Origin: Giesbergeria sp. | Lineage (GTDB): Bacteria > Pseudomonadota > Gammaproteobacteria > Burkholderiales > Burkholderiaceae_C | Assembly: GCA_017998735.1 (NCBI GenBank) | Contig: JAGOCN010000066.1 | Coordinates: 1-7,747 of the forward strand | Direction of reading: 5' to 3' | DNA length: 7,747 nucleotides | In this document: in pieces, positions 6,188-7,747 of the stretch | Layout: every line of letters starts with the position of its first letter | Position numbering within the stretch: the first letter of the stretch is position 1 | Position numbers and translations under genes: made by a program | Notes under the pieces: model-generated | The model's input: only the letters and a program-made list of their open reading frames with translations | Database searches by the model: none | Told to the model about the DNA's origin: nothing

Positions 6188-6520
6188 CTACTGCTGCACC
6201 GGCAGCGCCCTGAATGCCTGCGCCAGCGTGGCAGCATCACCGGGCCGCACCACGCGCGCCACTTCCTGGCCGTCGTGCAAAAACACCAGCGTGGGCCACA
6301 GCTTGACGCTGTAACTGCGCCCCAGCGGCTTGCCTTTGCCGTCCTCGATCTTGAAATGCTGCACATCGCTGCGCTCTGCCAGGGCCTGCTCGATGAGCGG
6401 CTGGGCGCGCAGGCAGTGGCCGCACCAGGGCGTGCCAAATTCCAGCACGGCAACGCCGCGCACGCGTTCCACCTGGTCAAGGGTGGGGGGCTGGGCCAGG
6501 TGGTGGCTTTCGTAGGGCAT
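6188..6520 (-). CDS. Thioredoxin-family protein with CGHC active site
   Basis: A 110-residue single-domain thioredoxin fold, probably a cytosolic thiol-disulfide oxidoreductase; no signal peptide is seen. The active site is FGTPWCGHC with Cys33 and Cys36, followed by helix LRAQPLIEQALAE (37-49). The central strand is VQHFKIEDG (53-61), and the cis-proline loop is LWPTLVFL (74-81, Pro76), then DGQEVARVVRP (83-93). The dipeptide between the cysteines is Gly-His, as in protein disulfide isomerase, rather than the Gly-Pro of standard thioredoxin; this usually implies a less reducing couple. The start at 6520 is set by AGGAG six bases upstream, although the frame stays open to 6634. It is downstream of moeA in the same direction, with 192 bases between, and is convergent with rnhA. 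The partner protein is unknown. Confidence 0.9.
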   Translation of the reverse strand: MPYESHHLAQPPTLDQVERVRGVAVLEFGTPWCGHCLRAQPLIEQALAERSDVQHFKIEDGKGKPLGRSYSVKLWPTLVFLHDGQEVARVVRPGDAATLAQAFRALPVQQ

Positions 6521-6526
6521 GGGCAA

Positions 6527-6531
6527 CTCCT
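6527..6531 (-). promoter_or_regulatory. Ribosome binding site of the thioredoxin-like gene
   Basis: Read on the - strand, AGGAG (6531-6527) stands six bases before the ATG at 6520. It is the strongest Shine-Dalgarno sequence I see in the window and decides against the upstream in-frame start at 6634. Confidence 0.75.
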
Positions 6532-6605
6532 GAAACGAAACGGTGAAAAAGCCGATGAAAAGGCTGGTGGTCGGGCCGGGCCACCGGTGGCGCTGGCAGA
6601 CAATT

Positions 6606-6634
6606 TTTCTAATGTATCGCCACTCGACCTTCAA
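6606..6634 (-). promoter_or_regulatory. Possible sigma70 promoter for the thioredoxin-like gene
   Basis: On the - strand, TTGAAG (6634-6629) and TAGAAA (6611-6606) are 17 bases apart and each matches the -35 and -10 consensus at four of six positions. Transcription would start near 6599, giving a leader of about 80 bases before the ATG at 6520. The match is only moderate, but the region is AT-richer than its surroundings. Confidence 0.3.
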
Positions 6635-6685
6635 GCCGGCAGTGCGCTATGCATGGTGAACCTTAGGCATTGCACCGGTCTGGCA

Positions 6686-6699
6686 CGCGCAAGGGCGCG
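6686..6699 (-). terminator. GC-rich hairpin after moeA, possible terminator
   Basis: CGCGC (6686-6690) and GCGCG (6695-6699) pair across a four-base loop, 14-27 bases beyond the moeA stop codon in its direction of transcription. There is no following U tract, so this would be at most a non-canonical stop or a 3'-end-stabilising hairpin. Confidence 0.25.
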
Positions 6700-6712
6700 C
6701 CGTTGCCGGGTG

Positions 6713-7747
6713 TCAGACAAGGCCGTCAAACAGCAGCACGTTCACGGTGTCGCCGGCCGCCACGGCGCCTTGCGCATGGCCCAGCACGATCAGGCCCTGC
6801 GCCTGCACCATGGAACTGAGCACGCCCGAGCCCTGGTTGCCCAAGGCGCACGCCTCCAGCGTGCCGTCGGGCGCGGTGGCGATGCGGGCGCGCTGGTATT
6901 CGGTGCGGCCCGGGCGTTTTTTCAGGGCGGTGGCGCTGCGCGCTGGCACCAGGGGCGGCGCGGCTTGCTGCGTGCTGCCCATCATCTGCAGCAGGGCAGG
7001 GCGCACCAGTGCCAGAAAAGTCACCATCACCGCCACCGGGTTGCCGGGCAGCGCAAACAGCAGGGCTTCGTGCGGGGCTGAATCACTCTCTTTTTGATAG
7101 CTGCTGGCGCAGGCTGCGCCTGGGATGGAGGCCGATTTGGCTTGAAATGGCGTTGCAGGAAGCGCAGCCCGGATGCGCCCCACCGCCATCGGCCGGCCGG
7201 GGCGCATGGCAATGCGCCAGAAGGCCACGTCGCCCAGTTGCTGCAGCAGGGTGCGGGTGTGGTCTGCTTCGCCGGTGCTGACCCCGCCGCTGGTGAGGAT
7301 GGCGTCGGCCTGGGCGGCGGCCTGGCGAAAGGCGGCTTCCAGCAGCGCCGGCTCGTCGCGCACCACGCCCAGGTCGATCACCTGCACGCCCAGGCGGCTC
7401 AGCAGGCCAAAGACGGTGTAGCGGTTGCTGTCGTACACCGCGCCTTCGCGCGGCGCCTCGCCCAGGCTCAAAATTTCACTGCCGGTGGAAAAATACGCCA
7501 CGCGCAGGCGCCGCAGCACCGCCACCTGCGCCAGCCCCAGGCTGGCCAGCAGGCCCAGCGCCGCCGGCCCCAGCCGCGTGCCACGCGCCAGCGCCACGCC
7601 GCCCTCCACCAGGTCTTCACCCTTGAGGCGCCGGTTGGCGCTGGCGCGCAGCACGTCGGCCGGCACGGTGAGGGTGCTGCCCCCATCCGCTGCACCAAGC
7701 TGCACCAGTTCCTGCGGCACCACCGTGTCCAGCCCGGCCGGCAGGAC
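6713..7747 (-). CDS. moeA: Molybdopterin molybdenumtransferase MoeA, 5' end beyond the window, with a repeat-derived insert
   Basis: MoeA inserts molybdate into adenylylated molybdopterin, the last step of molybdenum cofactor synthesis in the cytosol. Visible are 344 residues, numbered here from the window edge; roughly 100 N-terminal residues lie outside. PAGLDTVVP (3-11) corresponds to the conserved PAGxDxVV segment. The molybdopterin-binding domain shows YFSTGSEI (85-92), SGGVSTGEADHT (153-164), FWRIAMRPGRP (176-186) and LPGNPVAVMVTF (233-244). The C-terminal domain IV runs to residue 344. Between GRI (190-192) and LFALPGNP (230-237), where E. coli MoeA has about four residues, there are 37. 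The extra part (201-222) is encoded by the dispersed repeat at about 7082-7147 and stays in frame. All conserved motifs that I can see remain intact, so the protein may well be functional. The gene reads toward the thioredoxin-like gene. Confidence 0.94.
   Translation of the reverse strand, partial: VLPAGLDTVVPQELVQLGAADGGSTLTVPADVLRASANRRLKGEDLVEGGVALARGTRLGPAALGLLASLGLAQVAVLRRLRVAYFSTGSEILSLGEAPREGAVYDSNRYTVFGLLSRLGVQVIDLGVVRDEPALLEAAFRQAAAQADAILTSGGVSTGEADHTRTLLQQLGDVAFWRIAMRPGRPMAVGRIRAALPATPFQAKSASIPGAACASSYQKESDSAPHEALLFALPGNPVAVMVTFLALVRPALLQMMGSTQQAAPPLVPARSATALKKRPGRTEYQRARIATAPDGTLEACALGNQGSGVLSSMVQAQGLIVLGHAQGAVAAGDTVNVLLFDGLV
7079..7148 (+). repeat. Dispersed palindromic repeat, copy 2 (inside moeA)
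   Basis: The core 7100-7132 matches the intergenic copy 1191-1223 at 27 of 33 positions, in the same + orientation and so antisense to moeA. The centre is a perfect dyad, GGCGCAG-G-CTGCGCC (7106-7120). A T run (7091-7095) and GATAG lie to its left and GGCTTGAAAT to its right, as in copy 1. Read through moeA it encodes FQAKSASI...SYQKESD, a stretch rich in Ser and Ala with no counterpart in the MoeA proteins I know. Confidence 0.65.

Noticed and set aside
6140..7081. A 313-codon open frame on + across the thioredoxin-like gene and moeA
   Set aside because: It is antisense to two clear genes and spans their intergenic gap; no motif or ribosome binding site supports it.
7082..7147. moeA as a pseudogene broken by the repeat
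   Set aside because: The frame stays open and in phase across the insert, and conserved motifs on both sides are intact, so disruption is not shown.

Overview
The window looks like ordinary core chromosome from a high-GC betaproteobacterium. Codon use is strongly G/C-ending, the proteins resemble Burkholderiales homologues, and a dispersed repeat occurs that I recall from Comamonadaceae genomes (Acidovorax, Comamonas, Delftia and relatives). The family-level placement is inference; no rRNA or other taxonomic marker is present.

Layout from left to right. (1) A patatin-like phospholipase lipoprotein on +, running in from the left edge and ending at 1072. (2) A 554-base non-coding stretch (1073-1626) with one copy of the dispersed repeat, two perfect hairpins and a 7-bp tandem repeat. 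(3) A nitroreductase on + (1627-2304), separated by a palindrome-rich 69-base gap from (4) the convergent gloB-mltD operon on - (4805 down to 2374). Its two genes overlap by one base: glyoxalase II, then a membrane-bound lytic transglycosylase with LysM repeats. (5) The divergent pair yafS-like methyltransferase and rnhA on + (4804-6104), overlapping by four bases. (6) A small thioredoxin-like gene on - (6520-6188). (7) moeA on - (7747-6713), whose 5' part lies beyond the right edge.

The block mltD-gloB / yafS-rnhA is the same neighbourhood known from E. coli (mltD, gloB, yafS, rnhA, dnaQ), so it is an old conserved cluster; dnaQ is absent here. The genes serve cell-wall turnover (MltD), methylglyoxal detoxification (GloB), RNA/DNA hybrid removal (RnhA), thiol redox chemistry and molybdenum cofactor synthesis (MoeA). 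I see no pathway joining them all, and no mobile element with a transposase, phage gene, CRISPR array, tRNA or rRNA.

The most notable points are: (a) a second copy of the dispersed palindromic repeat lying in frame inside moeA, where it adds about 30 residues just before the conserved LPGNP motif; (b) the start codons of the divergent gloB and methyltransferase genes overlapping on a single CATG, with a perfect TATAAT placed so that gloB mRNA would have almost no leader; and (c) covariation between the two repeat copies that preserves their central dyad. I found no convincing undescribed multi-gene system.
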